In this document: positions 32,601-43,325 of the stretch, one piece after another | Layout of the letters: every line of letters begins with the position of its first letter | How positions within the stretch are numbered: the first letter of the stretch is position 1 | NCBI RefSeq assembly: GCF_027409185.1 | Contig: NC_084474.1 | Coordinates: 95,599,861-95,663,860, forward strand | Length of the DNA stretch: 64,000 nt | Origin: Cynocephalus volans | Taxonomy: Eukaryota; Chordata; Mammalia; Dermoptera; Cynocephalidae | Direction of reading: 5' to 3' | Made by a program: the position numbers and the translations under genes | The notes under the pieces: generated by a model | The model's input: only the letters and a program-made list of their open reading frames with translations | Databases searched by the model: none | What the model was told of the DNA's origin: nothing

Positions 32601-35600
32601 GCTGCTGTAACAAGTCACCACAAACTGGTACCTGAAAACAACAGAAACTCCTTTTGTCTCAGTTCTGGAGGCCAGAAGTTTATCAAGGCAGGGCCAGGCT
32701 CCCTCCGAAGGCTCCAGGGGAGGCTCCTTGCTGCCTCTTCCACTTCTGGTGGCTCCTAGCAATTCTTGGCTTGTGGCTGCATCGCTCCAGTCTGTGCCTC
32801 TGTCTTCATGTGGCCTCCTTGGGATGTGTCCACATCCCCCTCTTCTTGAAAAGACATTTATCGGTGGATTAGGGGCCCTCCCACTCATCTTAACTAATCA
32901 CATCTGCAAAGACCCTATTTCCAAATAAAGTCGCATTCACAAGTACCGGGGGTTGGGACTTGAACATATCTTTTTAGGAGATACAATTCAACCGACAGTA
33001 GGTAGTCACCCCCATGCTGTAAGCTCTGAGAGTGGGACCACAGGCCTGTTCTACACACGGTCCATCATTCCCATACAGTAGGAATGAACAGTACATAAAA
33101 GGTGGAAAAGGATCCCCCTGACATTAACAAAAAGAATTATATATAGCATCTGGGGGGTGGGGAGACTCAATAAAATATGTGTGAGCTTCTGTGGACAACA
33201 TTGTTGGGCCTTATTGAAAGGCCTGAGAGGTGTGAGTGGGTGGAGAGGGGGTCTGTGTTCATGATGGGGAACCCCATCCTGCTGTGAATCTGTAACTTCT
33301 TGCAGTGGTGGCTCAGTTTGGGGTCACTCTCCCCTGGTTACAAGAGGCCTTCAGACAGGAAAATAACCTGGGAAAGAAGGAGCCCAGAGTCCCCTGGTCA
33401 CACACCTGGCAGCCCCCTGCAGAGTGCTGGGTGGGGCCTGGCCCCAGGGCAGGGGGCAGGGAGCAGGGAGGTTGTCCCTGAGCTGAGAGAGACGCAGGTG
33501 CTCATCAGGTGCGGATGGGAGGGACACTGGTCCCCTGTGAGTAGGGGCCGGGGGGCATGGTTGACCGGATTCAGAAGGGCCTGCCCTGAGCTGGGGAGGG
33601 GGCCACTGGGGAACTGCCCTGGGAGACACCACACATGGCTGCAAAGAGCCGTGTCAGGGGCGTTCCTGCAGCACCCCACCAATGGAGAACCAGTGACTAC
33701 CAGATGACCATCGGGGGGCGCAGCAAGGGAGGTGCAGAGCTGTGAGCCACACCCCAGGTGGAGGGAGGGACTTGCGACCCCAGCATGCCACAGGGGAGTC
33801 TGAGGGGCGGGCTGAGGCTTGAGACCAGATTACACGGAAGTCAACTTTGAAGCCACCCCGTGTTGTTAGCTATTTAAGAATGCACACAAGCCGTGCAGGC
33901 CTGAACCGGGACCTGTAGAGCACACCCCAAACTCATGCCGTGGTTGGTACCAGGCGGGAGGATCACAGGGGTCTCTAGTCTGTGGGGGTCAGGGTCAAGG
34001 TCTAGGTCATGTCTCTTGTGGATGGTGAGCTCACAGGTGTGAGTTCTCTTCAAGAGCCATTTCCAAAGTCAACAGTGCGCTGGCCCACGGCTGCCTGGTG
34101 GGGAGGCGACAGCCCGCAGGGCTTTTCCTTTAGCGCCTGGGCGGGAGCAGGGCTGGATTGCCCTGTCCTCACCTACACGTGTACTAGAATCAGTGGGGGG
34201 TTGTGGCAGGACCTGGAAGTATGATGAGGAATGGCTGCCTCCTACCCAGGCTCCCAGAGGCCACTGCGTGCCCAGGCTGCCTGGTGAGGCCTGAGCACCT
34301 GGCACCCTTGGCAGGTGCCAACCTCATCCAGAGCCCCATCACGGAACGGCCTCATCACAGCGGCATCCCCCACGGCCCCCTCCTTCCGGCATCACCTGCT
34401 CTGGCCAGGCACCCACCACATTCATGGCCAGGCCTGCCCAGCTGCTCCTTGTGAGGCTGGGTGTGACTCCAGCCCATAGTGACCACCACCTATCCCGCGG
34501 TGGGCCCGGTGGCCTGGTGGGTTTCTGTGGGGTTGGGGCCACCACCACCTGTGGCCTCCTTACAGTGCTGTGACCCCCTGGTGCAGACGCAGCATGGCCG
34601 GCTACAGAGCCACAGGGCCCGGATCCACCAGCAGATCAACAAGGAACTGCAGATGCGGACAGGTGCAGAGAACCTCTACAGGTGAGGGCCCCATCCCACC
34701 CCGGGAGTGGTGCCTGCCTCGGAGGGTGGTGATGGGGCCCCACACTGGGGGCGGGGGCAGGGTTGGGATCCAGGCAGGTGTCTGCCCTGTGGGCTGGTCG
34801 GGGAGATGGATGTGTGAGCAGGTGGCCATGACACAGGCTCCCACCCAGGTCCCAGTGCCCACAGAATACACTTCAATGCTCAGCTGCAGCCCTCACAGAC
34901 ATAGCAGGCCAGGCCCCCGCCTCCAGGGGCCTCCTTGTGTCGGGCTGGAGGGGCCCAGGAATTGGTCCCCCCTACACTGTGTGTGCAGAGTTTGGGAGCC
35001 TCCAACAGTGCGTGTGGTGGCTAGCAGGGCTTCTCAGAAGAGGCGCTTGAGGCTGAGCTGTGGCAGGTGGCCAGGTATCCCAAGGCTGGGGACCTGGGAA
35101 AGGGTCTTCCAGACCAAGGGGCAGCCTCTTCCTTAGAGCATGTTAACCACGAGTTGTGCGTGTGCTTGGACCTGCCTGCATGCCTTGCATGAGCCCACAC
35201 TGCAGGCAAGGGCCTGGGCTTGGGATGTGACCCCCCTGTCCCAGTGACAGCCAGGGAGAGGCAAAGCCTGCTGGTGAACTCCAGGACCAGGGGCCCCTCA
35301 TCTCCCTTAGCACCCTCTGCCGCTCTGCACCCAGCCAACCTTACTTGGGGACCCCCTGGTCCCTCTGTCTAGCCCCTGCGTACAGGCACAGAGAGGGGTC
35401 TGGCTGTCCCCCACCACCCAAGCAGTCATTTGAGTTGCTGTCTGTGTGGCGTGTGTGTGAGCCTGGGAGGAGCCCTGCCTCTGAGAGAGGCACCTCAGGC
35501 CACAGCCAGGACTTGTCTGCACTAGGGGGAGGGGTCGAGAGGGAGGATTTGGAGGGGAGGGGCAGTCACCTTGTGGGCCCTCAGGCCCCAGTGCTGCCCC

Positions 35601-36033
35601 CGCCCCACCAATGGAGGGCTGGTTCCAGAAGCAAGCATCCCTCTGGGGAGTGGGCTCCAGAGGTCCTACAGGGCAGGAGGGCTGCCTGCAGCAGGCATGG
35701 GGCATTGGGTCTGCCTTGGGGCTGGGGCTTCTGAGCTCCCTGGCCTCCCCCAGAGCCACCAGCAACAACCGGGTCAGAGAGACGGTTGCCCTGGAGCTGA
35801 GCTACGTCAACTCCAACCTGCAGCTGCTGAAGGAAGAGCTGGAGGAGCTCGGCAGCAGCGTGGATGCCTCCCAGCACAACAGGTGCGTGTGCATGGCGTG
35901 ATCCAGGGCGGCGTGTGTGTGCAAGGACATGACCCAGCACATCTCGTGTGTGCATGTATGCGAGGATGGGATCCAGGACGGTGTGTGTGCGCATGTGTGC
36001 ACCTCTGTGTGAGGACACCATCCAGGATGGCGC

Positions 36034-36075
<42 letters not shown>

Positions 36076-39000
36076 GGACGTGACTCAGGACGGTGCACGT
36101 GTGGGTGAGCATATGCAAGGACATGGGTCGGGACACGTTCACGCATGGGGAGATGATGCACCCGTGTCGTGGGTGTAGTGGGGTGGCTCCAGCCACAGGC
36201 AGCTGCTCCAGCCCTGGTCTGCAGTCCGTGCTTCTGCTCTAGTGACGCTGTCGCTGTCCCTATGGTGCCCCTGGGTCTGAAGGAGACCAAGGAGCTGGAC
36301 TGGTCCACGCCCCTGAAGGTGAGCACAGGTCTGGGGACTCTGAGAATCTCGGAGGCTCCCTGGTCCAGCTGTCTCATTGAACAAATGAGGAAACAGGCGC
36401 AGAGGGAGGAAGGGCTGACCTGGGACCACCCGGGGACCTGGCAGAGACGGCAGGGACCCCGTGTCCTGCCCTCTTCCTCCTTGGTTCAAGGCCAACAGTG
36501 GTTGCCATGCCCTGGGGGGTAAAGTGGTCTGATTGGGTGGGTTTGGGTACATGCCCTGCCCTAGGAAAGGTGTGACAGAGCCTGGTCATCCTGCTGGAAG
36601 CCCCAGAATGACCATAGGGTCCCAACTCTTCCTATAAGGGTCCCCTTGAGGGTCCTGCTGGCTGGGTAGACAGCTCAGGGCTGCTGCCCACCCAGCAAGA
36701 GCCTGTGCTGTGAGGACTGCTGGCTCATGAGTGCCCTGGAAAGAGCTTGGAGCCCAGAACAGGGCCCTGTCCCATCTGCCACTGCCTGGCAGGGCCCCAT
36801 GGAAAAGCGACTTGACTCTGCCTTGGTGTCCAAGTCTGCTTCTCAGGGCTTCCATGGGGATTAATGAGGGAATGCGTGTAAAAATAGCACCAATGAGTCT
36901 CCTGGGCCCAGTTCTGTGTTGGGGTGGGGGTCCCCCAGGGCCAGAGGGGGCAGGACCCACATTAACACCCAGCCCTGACACCTGCCAGGACCCTCCGTAC
37001 ACACCAGCCTTCAGCCCTTCTTTGGGGCTTTTACCAAGGGCCGCCAGGGCCCAACCCCACATGGGCATCTGGCCTGCTCTGTGGCACAGACCCTCCCCTC
37101 TGCTATGGGTCTTCCTGCACAGTGGGCTGGCAGACCCCAGGGAAGGCGGCCAGACGCCGGGGTGCCATGGAGGCCAACACCTACCCCCTCCATCAGGAGC
37201 TGATCTCGGGACACTTTGGAGAGGACGGAGCATCCTACGAGGCAGAGATCAGGGAGCTGGAGGGTCTGCGGCAGGTGTGTGGCTCCTCCTCCCCCAGCCC
37301 CTCCCCGCCCTCCTGCAGCACCAGGAGACGGATGAGGAAGCTGAGGTTTAAGTCAGGAAGGGAAAGGTCAAACTTGGTGTGGACATTCACACGGCAGGAA
37401 TCCCCACATCTTGGGGATGCTGGTCTGGGGAGGACGTGGGGGAGGCAGGCATGCCTGGGGGTCCCCGTACCTGCAGATGCACCCAATGTGTGCAGAGGCC
37501 TCGCGGGGGCTCTGTGCAGGCCCCACACTGCCAGCCTGTGGGAAAGGCTGCCCTGTGCCTGCCCCCCACAATCTCTGGGGTCCCAGGATGTGCGCGAGTG
37601 GGGTGGGTGGAGCAGTGGGGCCCAGTGGCTCCTGCCCTGCAGGCCATGCGGACCCCCAGCCGGGACGAGGCAGGCCTGCAGCTGCTTACAGCCTACTACA
37701 ACCAGCTCTGCTTCCTGGACGCCCGCTTCTCTGCCCCCACCAGGAGCCTGGGGCTGTTCTTCCACTGGTAGGGGGAACGGGGGCAGGTGGGATGCCCGGG
37801 GAGGGAGGCCTGGTTGCTGTGAGACCTCTGCCCAGCCCGACCCACCCCCGCAGGTACGACTCGCTCACAGGGGTCCCAGCCCAGCAGCGGGTCCTGGCCT
37901 TTGAGAAAGGCAGCGTGCTCTTCAACATCGGCGCCCTCCACACGCAGATCGGGGCATGCCAGGACCGCTCCTGTGCAGAGGGCACCCGCCGCGCCACAGA
38001 GGCCTTCCAGAGGGCCGCTGGTGAGGCCGCCCAGACCCCTGTGCACCACCTGCCCACACAGGGGCAGGGAGCGGACGCCATGCTGCAGAGCCCTCTCTGG
38101 GGCAGGAGATGGGGTGGGGGGGGGGGATGGGGGCTCCCTGGGAGGAGCTGAGCACCGCAGGGCCCTGCGTGCTGTGTTGGGCGGGGCCGGCAGGGTGGGG
38201 AGGCCCTGTGGTGCGAGCATCCCCTCCTCTGCAGGGGCCTTCAGCCTTCTCAGGGAGAACTTCTCCCAGGCGCCGAGCCCGGACATGAGCGCGGCCTCTC
38301 TCTCTGCGCTGGAGCAGCTCATGATCGCCCAGGCGCAGGAGTGCGTCTTCGAAGGCCTCTCGCTGCCGGCGCCCGCGGCCCCCCACGACTGCCGGGCTCA
38401 GCTGCGCCTGGCTCAGGAGGCCGCCCAGGTGAGGACAGGGAGCCTGGTCAATAACCCGGCCAGGCTGCGGTCGCTCAGCGGGTAAGGGCTGGGGGTCACC
38501 AAGAGGCAAAGCAAGCAGGAGGAGCCAGGAAGGGGCAGGGATGAGATCTCCACCTCCCTTGGTGTGTGGGTCCCAAAGCCAGCCACTGTCCTGGTCCCTG
38601 TGGGGCTGGTCAGGAACTCGCTGTCCTGAGTCCCTGCCTCGGGGGGACAGCATGAATCAGAGCAGGAACTGGAGGCCCTGAGCACCCTCCCCCAGCGTGG
38701 CTTAGCTTCATGGCAAGCGGGGAGGCTGCTGGGCCATTGGTTGGGGTGGACGGGGCTGGGCCAGGATGAGGCGAGGCAGGGGGCTCACGCTGGCTGGCGG
38801 GGTCTGGTGGGCCTTGTCACTTGAGTCCCGTGGCCACCTCTGGCAGAGCCGGAGGCCCCAACGCACCTTCTGTGTCCACCGGCAGGTGGCAGCCGAGTAT
38901 AGGCTCGTGCACCAGACCATGGCCCAGCCGCCTGTGCGCAACTACCTGCCAGTCTCCTGGACTGCCCTGGTGCAAGTCAAGGCCGAGTACTTCCACGCCC

Positions 39001-41690
39001 TGGCCCACTACCACGTGGCCATGGCCCTCTGCGACGGCTCCTGTGAGTGTCCCCACCACATGCCTGTGTGTGCCGGCAGAGGCCCCTGTACTCAGGGCTC
39101 ACAGCCTCTCTGACCCCCAGTGGTGGCCGAGGGAGAGCTCCCCACGCATGAGCAGGTCTTCCTCCAGCCTCTGACCCCTGCCAAGGCCCGATGCCCTGCG
39201 CTGCCACAGGAGCTGGAAGAGCGCAGGAGGCTCGGTGAGACATCGAGGACGGGAGGGCACAGAAGGGGGGCTCACCTCACCTGCCCCTGAATGCTCCTGC
39301 CTGGTGGGTGAGGGCTGGGAGCAGGTCCCGAGAGTGCTGAGTGGCACTGGACAGGTGGGATGCACCCGGGGGGCAGCCCTCCTGCCATTTGCACCTGGCA
39401 GAGCCCCTCTGGGCCGGCCAGCTCCTTGTCTGCCCCTCTGGCTGCACTTACGGGACAAACCCGCAGCCCTGGCCCTGCCCACTCTTCTTGCCGCATTCAG
39501 GGCTGGGGGGCTCATCCTGGAAGGAGCCACTGGGCAGTGTGTGACGGCACTGCACTCGCGTGCAGGCAAGGCCCACCTGAGGCGCGCCATCCTGGGGCAG
39601 GAGGAGGCGCTGCGGCTGCATGTGGGGTGCCGCGTCCCACGCACGGTGGACCTGCTGCGGGCTGTGCTGGCCCAGGCGCTGCGGTGCTCACTGGCCAAGT
39701 ACTCGGAGCTCGACCACGAGGATGACTTCGTCGAGGCTGCAGAGGCCCTCGACATCCAGCGTGAGCAGCCAGGGCCCGTCCGCACCACCATGCCCCAGGC
39801 CAGGGTGGGCTGAGGCGGAGGCCCCCACAGCTGCTGTTGAGGACACAGTTACCAGACTGGCGAATCCTCAGTTGTGCCTCAGCCTCCCACAGAGCCTCAA
39901 GGCACCCGGGGTGGGGGTCTAAGCTCCAGCCGGGCCTGGGAGCAGGCCCCTGGGGACACGACTGACTCTCCTGTTCCTGGCACTGCCCCCACCACCCTGA
40001 CTCCTGCCCTAGGGGGAAGCCCACAGACCTGGGACAGGCACAGCCATGGCTTCAGGGGGGTCTCTGGGAGCCACCTGGGGCAGGTGGGGGCCACATGTTC
40101 AGGGGACCTGGGGCAGCCATTCCCACCAGTGGGAGGCAGCCCGGTCCAGAGGTCTGAGCAAGAGCCAGGGTGCATGGGCTTGCCACACCTCGGGGTCACC
40201 CACGTTGCTCGGGCTGGGTCAAGTCCTGCTGGAGATCCCAGGGGTCTGGGACCCCACGAGCCTTGGGCTCAGCTCTGCCCCTCCTTCCCCTGCTGCCCTT
40301 CAGCGAAGACCCACCAGAAGCCAGAGGTCAGCACGCCCAGCCTGTTCCAGGTGAAGGTGGCCGACATCTTCCACCGGCTGGTGAGCCCGCTGTCCCCAGG
40401 ACACCCCTCCCAGCACACGCAGGCTTGGGCTGTGATGTTCTGCTGTGTTTTCACTGACCAGAGCTGGACCCCGCCAGGCCTCGGTGGTGGCCCAGCCCTG
40501 CCCAGCCCCTCCGTGACACCTCACTGGGATCTGTCCCTGGATGCACAAGCTGGAGGGGGGTCACTGGACAGGGCAGGGGCTCCTGGGACTGTGGCCAGCT
40601 AGGTCTCTGACCTCGGACTCTCCCAGGGGCCCCTGTCCGTGTTCTCAGCGAAGAACCGGTGGCGGTCGACAGGGCCCGTCCATGTGACCCCAGGAGAGGG
40701 TGGCTTCGGCTTCACGCTTCGGGGAGACTCGCCCGTCCTCGTTGCTGCTGTCGATCCAGGGGGCCGGGCTGCGGTAAGGTCCCCACGCGGCCCCCAGAGG
40801 ACAGTCCCTGGGCTTCCAGCCAAGGAGTGCTGTCCCCACCTGACCGCTCAGTTTCCCCACAGGCGGCTGGCCTGAAGGAGGGTGACTACATTGTGTCTGT
40901 GAACGGGCAGCCGTGCAAGTGGTGGAAGCACGCAGAGGTGGTGGCACAGCTGAAGGGCGTGGGCGAGGCGGGCGTGAGCCTGCAGGTGGTGCAGCTGCTG
41001 CCTGGCACCCAGCCGCCCAGCATGGTGAGCCCCTGGGGGCCCTGGGAGGGTGGCCTCAACCTCCTCGTCCTCCTCGGCCCTGGCCCTTCCCCCAGTGCTC
41101 GAGAGGCGTTGGGAAGAGCAGGCTGGTGTGCAGTGGTCCTCTCTGGGGCGGCCTCCTGTGCTGCTGCCTCCACCTGGCCGACCCAGAGCTGGGTGATGAG
41201 CAGCAAACCTGGGGGCCTTGCTGCATGGCCACCCTGACGGGAGCCCCGACATATCCCCGGACACCTATGTCTCCCAGATGGCTCCCGCCGCCTCCCAGAC
41301 TGGCCAGGTGGGGGTAGGCCAGCAGTGGTTGACCACAGTCTGTCTTTGTCCTGGGTGCAGGGGGACCGCCGGCCAGCCCTACTGGGCCCAGGGGGGCTTC
41401 TGAAGAGCCAAAAGGACTGTGGTTGTGAGACACCAGCACCTGCAAGGGCCAACCCCTGGCCCCTTCTTGGATGGAGCCGCAAGGCCAAGCAGGGCAAGAC
41501 TGGAGGCTGTCCCCAGCCCTGCGCCCCCAGGGGGACAGCTGCACCTGCACCTGAGCAGAGCTGCCCTCTGAGCACCCAGGGTGGCCATGAGGGATGGGCT
41601 CCCTGCACACCTCTGGGAGTGCCTTGCACATGCCCTCCCACCCTGGAGGACCTTCAGGCAGTGTCTGCCCCACCCAGTGCCCAGAGCTAG
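26327..41690 (+). CDS. RHPN1: RHPN1, rhophilin-1, complete, 15 coding exons
   Basis: Rhophilin-1 is a cytoplasmic scaffold that binds GTP-loaded Rho and organises actin signalling without enzymatic activity. Fifteen exons with matching phases give 715 codons plus stop. Domains in order: HR1/REM Rho-binding coiled coil (about residues 28-110, with [18 protein letters not shown]), BRO1 domain (about 115-460, with [37 protein letters not shown]), and PDZ domain (about 519-600, binding loop GGFGFTL, then [16 protein letters not shown]). Identity rests on near-identity to human RHPN1 through all three. The start MILEERPDG is the human start. Intron 1 is 8.2 kb; all introns follow GT-AG. The C-terminal tail after CPQPCAP differs from human and is longer, apparently because of a frameshift (see findings). 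Neighbours: TOP1MT upstream promoter divergent on the left, MAFA-side gene desert on the right. Confidence 0.97.
28385..28480 (-). repeat. MER5A-like hAT remnant
   Basis: AAGGTTCCCAACCTGGCTGG, then GGTGCTTATTACACAGATTC and TTGGGCCTGACCCAG follow the MER5A plan with one deletion. Strand assignment is tentative. Confidence 0.5.
32598..33000 (-). mobile_element. MaLR/MLT-type LTR, antisense
   Basis: GCTGTAACAAGTCACCACAA, CTCAGTTCTGGAGGCCAGAA, CACATCTGCAAAGACCCTAT and CCAAATAAAGTCGCATTCAC are diagnostic antisense MLT-type LTR phrases. It lies in RHPN1 intron 1. Confidence 0.8.
34566..34681 (+). CDS. RHPN1: RHPN1 exon 2 (HR1 domain)
   Basis: Acceptor CTCCTTACAG, donor TACAG|GTGAGG. It encodes residues 28-66 including [20 protein letters not shown], the first part of the Rho-binding HR1 helix. 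It ends in phase 2. Confidence 0.96.
35754..35882 (+). CDS. RHPN1: RHPN1 exon 3 (HR1 domain)
   Basis: Acceptor CTCCCCCAG, donor ACAG|GTGCGT. It encodes [20 protein letters not shown] and [16 protein letters not shown], the second HR1 helix, with heptad-like Leu spacing. Confidence 0.97.
35884..36170. repeat. Diverged ~50-base minisatellite with (TG)n core, RHPN1 intron 3
   Basis: The block AGGAC-TG-ATCCAGGACGGTGTG recurs at about 35904, 35968, 36018 and 36083 with variations; an uninterrupted TG run occupies about 36036-36073. Confidence 0.65.
36243..36318 (+). CDS. RHPN1: RHPN1 exon 4
   Basis: Acceptor TTCTGCTCTAG, donor AAG|GTGAGC. It encodes [20 protein letters not shown] then STPLK, the entry to the BRO1 domain; phase 0 at the end. 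Confidence 0.96.
37197..37274 (+). CDS. RHPN1: RHPN1 exon 5 (BRO1)
   Basis: Acceptor CCCTCCATCAG, donor CGGCAG|GTGTGT. Twenty-six codons, [20 protein letters not shown] then LEGLRQ; whole codons at both ends. Confidence 0.96.
37643..37767 (+). CDS. RHPN1: RHPN1 exon 6 (BRO1)
   Basis: Acceptor CTGCCCTGCAG, donor CACTG|GTAGGG. It encodes [20 protein letters not shown] and [20 protein letters not shown], ending two bases into the Trp of FHWYDSLTG. These are helices of the BRO1 fold. Confidence 0.97.
37854..38020 (+). CDS. RHPN1: RHPN1 exon 7 (BRO1)
   Basis: Acceptor CCCCCGCAG, donor GCTG|GTGAGG. It encodes [20 protein letters not shown] and [20 protein letters not shown], a hallmark BRO1 segment. 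Phase 1 at the end. Confidence 0.97.
38235..38428 (+). CDS. RHPN1: RHPN1 exon 8 (BRO1)
   Basis: Acceptor CCTCTGCAG, donor CAG|GTGAGG. It encodes [20 protein letters not shown] and [20 protein letters not shown], continuing the BRO1 helices to LRLAQEAAQ. Confidence 0.97.
38886..39042 (+). CDS. RHPN1: RHPN1 exon 9 (BRO1)
   Basis: Acceptor CCACCGGCAG, donor TCCT|GTGAGT. It encodes [20 protein letters not shown], then [20 protein letters not shown] and AMALCDGS. Phase 1 at the end. Confidence 0.97.
39121..39234 (+). CDS. RHPN1: RHPN1 exon 10
   Basis: Acceptor TGACCCCCAG, donor CTCG|GTGAGA. It encodes [20 protein letters not shown] and then [11 protein letters not shown], with the human residues largely retained. 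Confidence 0.96.
39566..39760 (+). CDS. RHPN1: RHPN1 exon 11 (end of BRO1)
   Basis: Acceptor CGCGTGCAG, donor CAGC|GTGAGC. It encodes [20 protein letters not shown] then [20 protein letters not shown], the last BRO1 helices, to [14 protein letters not shown]. Confidence 0.97.
40304..40380 (+). CDS. RHPN1: RHPN1 exon 12 (linker)
   Basis: Acceptor TGCCCTTCAG, donor CTG|GTGAGC. It encodes [20 protein letters not shown] then IFHRL, the linker between BRO1 and PDZ. This is less conserved than its neighbours. Confidence 0.95.
40627..40773 (+). CDS. RHPN1: RHPN1 exon 13 (PDZ, first half)
   Basis: Acceptor ACTCTCCCAG, donor GCG|GTAAGG. Forty-nine codons from [16 protein letters not shown] through the PDZ carboxylate-binding loop GGFGFTL (residues 528-534) to VDPGGRAA. 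Confidence 0.97.
40863..41024 (+). CDS. RHPN1: RHPN1 exon 14 (PDZ, second half)
   Basis: Acceptor TTTCCCCACAG, donor ATG|GTGAGC. It encodes [20 protein letters not shown] and [20 protein letters not shown], completing the PDZ fold (GLKEGDYI is the standard PDZ turn). Confidence 0.97.
41361..41690 (+). CDS. RHPN1: RHPN1 exon 15 (C-terminal tail and stop)
   Basis: Acceptor [27 protein letters not shown] through [19 protein letters not shown] matches human; from there the tail diverges and runs about 41 further codons to TAG at 41688-41690. The human-like ending HPGWP-stop is present in another frame at 41573-41590, suggesting a coding frameshift that lengthened the protein. Confidence 0.9.
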   Translation, partial: GDRRPALLGPGGLLKSQKDCGCETPAPARANPWPLLGWSRKAKQGKTGGCPQPCAPRGTAAPAPEQSCPLSTQGGHEGWAPCTPLGVPCTCPPTLEDLQAVSAPPSAQS

Positions 41691-41727
41691 AGAGGGTCCC
41701 TGCCTGCCCTTTAAAGACACTGATCAG

Positions 41728-41882
41728 GGCCGAGCCCGTGGCGCACTTGGTAGAGTGCGGCGCTGGGAGCGCTGCGACGCTCCCGCCGCGGGTTCGGATC
41801 CTATATAGAACTGGCCGGTGCACTCACTGGCTGAGTGCCAGTCATGAAAAAGGACAAAAAAAAATAAAAATAAAAATAAAAT
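41728..41882 (+). mobile_element. tRNA-Ile-derived dimeric SINE just after RHPN1 stop
   Basis: GGCGCACTTGGTAGAGTGCG, CGCGGGTTCGGATCCTATAT and GGCCGGTGCACTCACTGGCT, with an A-rich tail (AAAAATAAAAATAAAAATAA). Perfect 15-base target duplications AAAGACACTGATCAG lie at 41713-41727 and 41883-41897, so it is young. It begins 38 bases after the stop codon and supplies several AATAAA hexamers. Confidence 0.92.
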
Positions 41883-43254
41883 AAAGACACTGATCAGATG
41901 AGGCAGGTCTGAGCCCAGTGCTGGGGGCCATGGCCACTTCACCCACATGCCGGAAGCATTCAGTCCCCTCTGGACACAGTCCTCACACCCACTCACTGGG
42001 GCTGCTCCACCCCAGGGCAGCAGCGGGTGGGTTCAGGGGGTCTGGCAGATTCTCTCCCTCCGGAGCCTGAAAGAGCTGTCCTGGGAGCTGGGGGCTCCCC
42101 CTGCAGGAGGCTCCCCCGCCCCCACCCCATCCATGCGCTGACCACACCCTCTCTCAGGGCCCCGCCCACCCCCAGCTGCTGCCCTAGGCACAGACCCTCA
42201 GGCCAGCCCTGCCCCAGCCAAGCTTCTGCCCCTCCCCGCATCCCAACTGGAGGAGGCCCTGCTCTCTCCCCGGCCCTGGGGCCTCCCTTCCTGCCCTGCC
42301 CCTCCCTCCACACAGCAGTAGGGGCGTCCACAGCATCAACCCTCTGGGCGGGGTCCCAGCCAAGGCCTTCCCCTGCAGCACCTTGTTGTCCCCTCTGTAC
42401 AGATCAGGGCCCTTCCTGCCTATGCTGTTGCTGTCCCCTCATCCTGGCACAGGTCTCATGGCAGCCCTGCACCTGCTGCACCTGCAGTCAGCTTGTGGGC
42501 AAGTGTCTCAGGCCAGCCAGGGGTTCCCCAACCATCCTTGACCCACTTGGGCTCAATCATGCCCACACCCACCCCTGCTGCACCCGCCAGGCCCCTCAGT
42601 TTCCTGAGCTGGGGAAAGGGGGCCCGTCTCTTGGCATGCATGTACTGGGCAGACGGACCCCCAACGGATCACTGCCCCCAGTTCTTCAGAGGGTGGGCTC
42701 AGGACCTGGGGGGCAGGACTGAGCTGCGTGGGGGAGAAGCCATGAAAGGGGCTTCACCAGGGATCCCCGCCCAGCAGGTCACAGATAGGGACAGGGCTAG
42801 CAAGACTCTTCTGGTGGCCACCAGGGGGCAGCCGCTGCCTACTGAAGTGGCCACAAGAGGTGATCTTGGGGCAGGCGCGGGTCTGGGGAGGGCAGGCAAC
42901 AGACCCAGGAAAGCAAGGCAGCCCCTCGCAGCCTGAGACCCCCACCCTCTCGTCCATCCCTCTTGTGGGGTTCCCAGGTGGGAGCAGCCGCTCTAGGCTC
43001 TGGTTCCAGGTCTGGGCCCTGCCGTCCATCCTGTGCGCTTCAGCATTAGCGTCAAGGTCTCAGTGTGAGTGAGTGAGGGGGCAGGAGGTGGGGAGGCCCA
43101 CGTGTGCGGTGCAGTCTTCCCAGGCAGAAGGGCAGGGCTCTCGGGGCCTGCCTGAGCCCAGGAGTGGAGGGATCCAGGTGCATGCCTCCCCCACCCACCT
43201 GCCCTCCTGGGAGAATCCCCCATCTCAGCAGAATGGGCCAAGGTCACGAAGGTC

Positions 43255-43325
43255 TCTCTAGCACTTATTAATTTGATTAATAAAACTGTGCATCAAGGAG
43301 GCTATTACATGCTAATCGGGGATGA
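43255..43325. promoter_or_regulatory. AT-rich segment with homeodomain-type sites
   Basis: CTTATTAATTTGATTAATAA in otherwise 65% or more GC-rich sequence holds two overlapping ATTAAT/TTAATT motifs, then ATGCTAAT. It is either a conserved regulatory element or the RHPN1 poly(A) region. Confidence 0.3.
43279..43284 (+). terminator. Candidate RHPN1 polyadenylation signal AATAAA
   Basis: A canonical AATAAA about 1.6 kb after the RHPN1 stop in otherwise GC-rich sequence. A 3' UTR of this size is plausible. Competing AATAAA hexamers lie much closer, in the A-rich tail of the SINE at 41863-41887, so the true site is undecided. The AT-rich surroundings could equally be an enhancer. Confidence 0.4.

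Larger units (their letters stand above)
26408..34565. other. RHPN1: RHPN1 intron 1 (8.2 kb)
   Basis: GC-rich, largely unique. It contains a MER5A-like fragment (about 28385-28480), an AT-rich unclassified block (30930-31500) and an antisense MaLR LTR (32598-33000). No additional exon is recognised. Confidence 0.7.
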
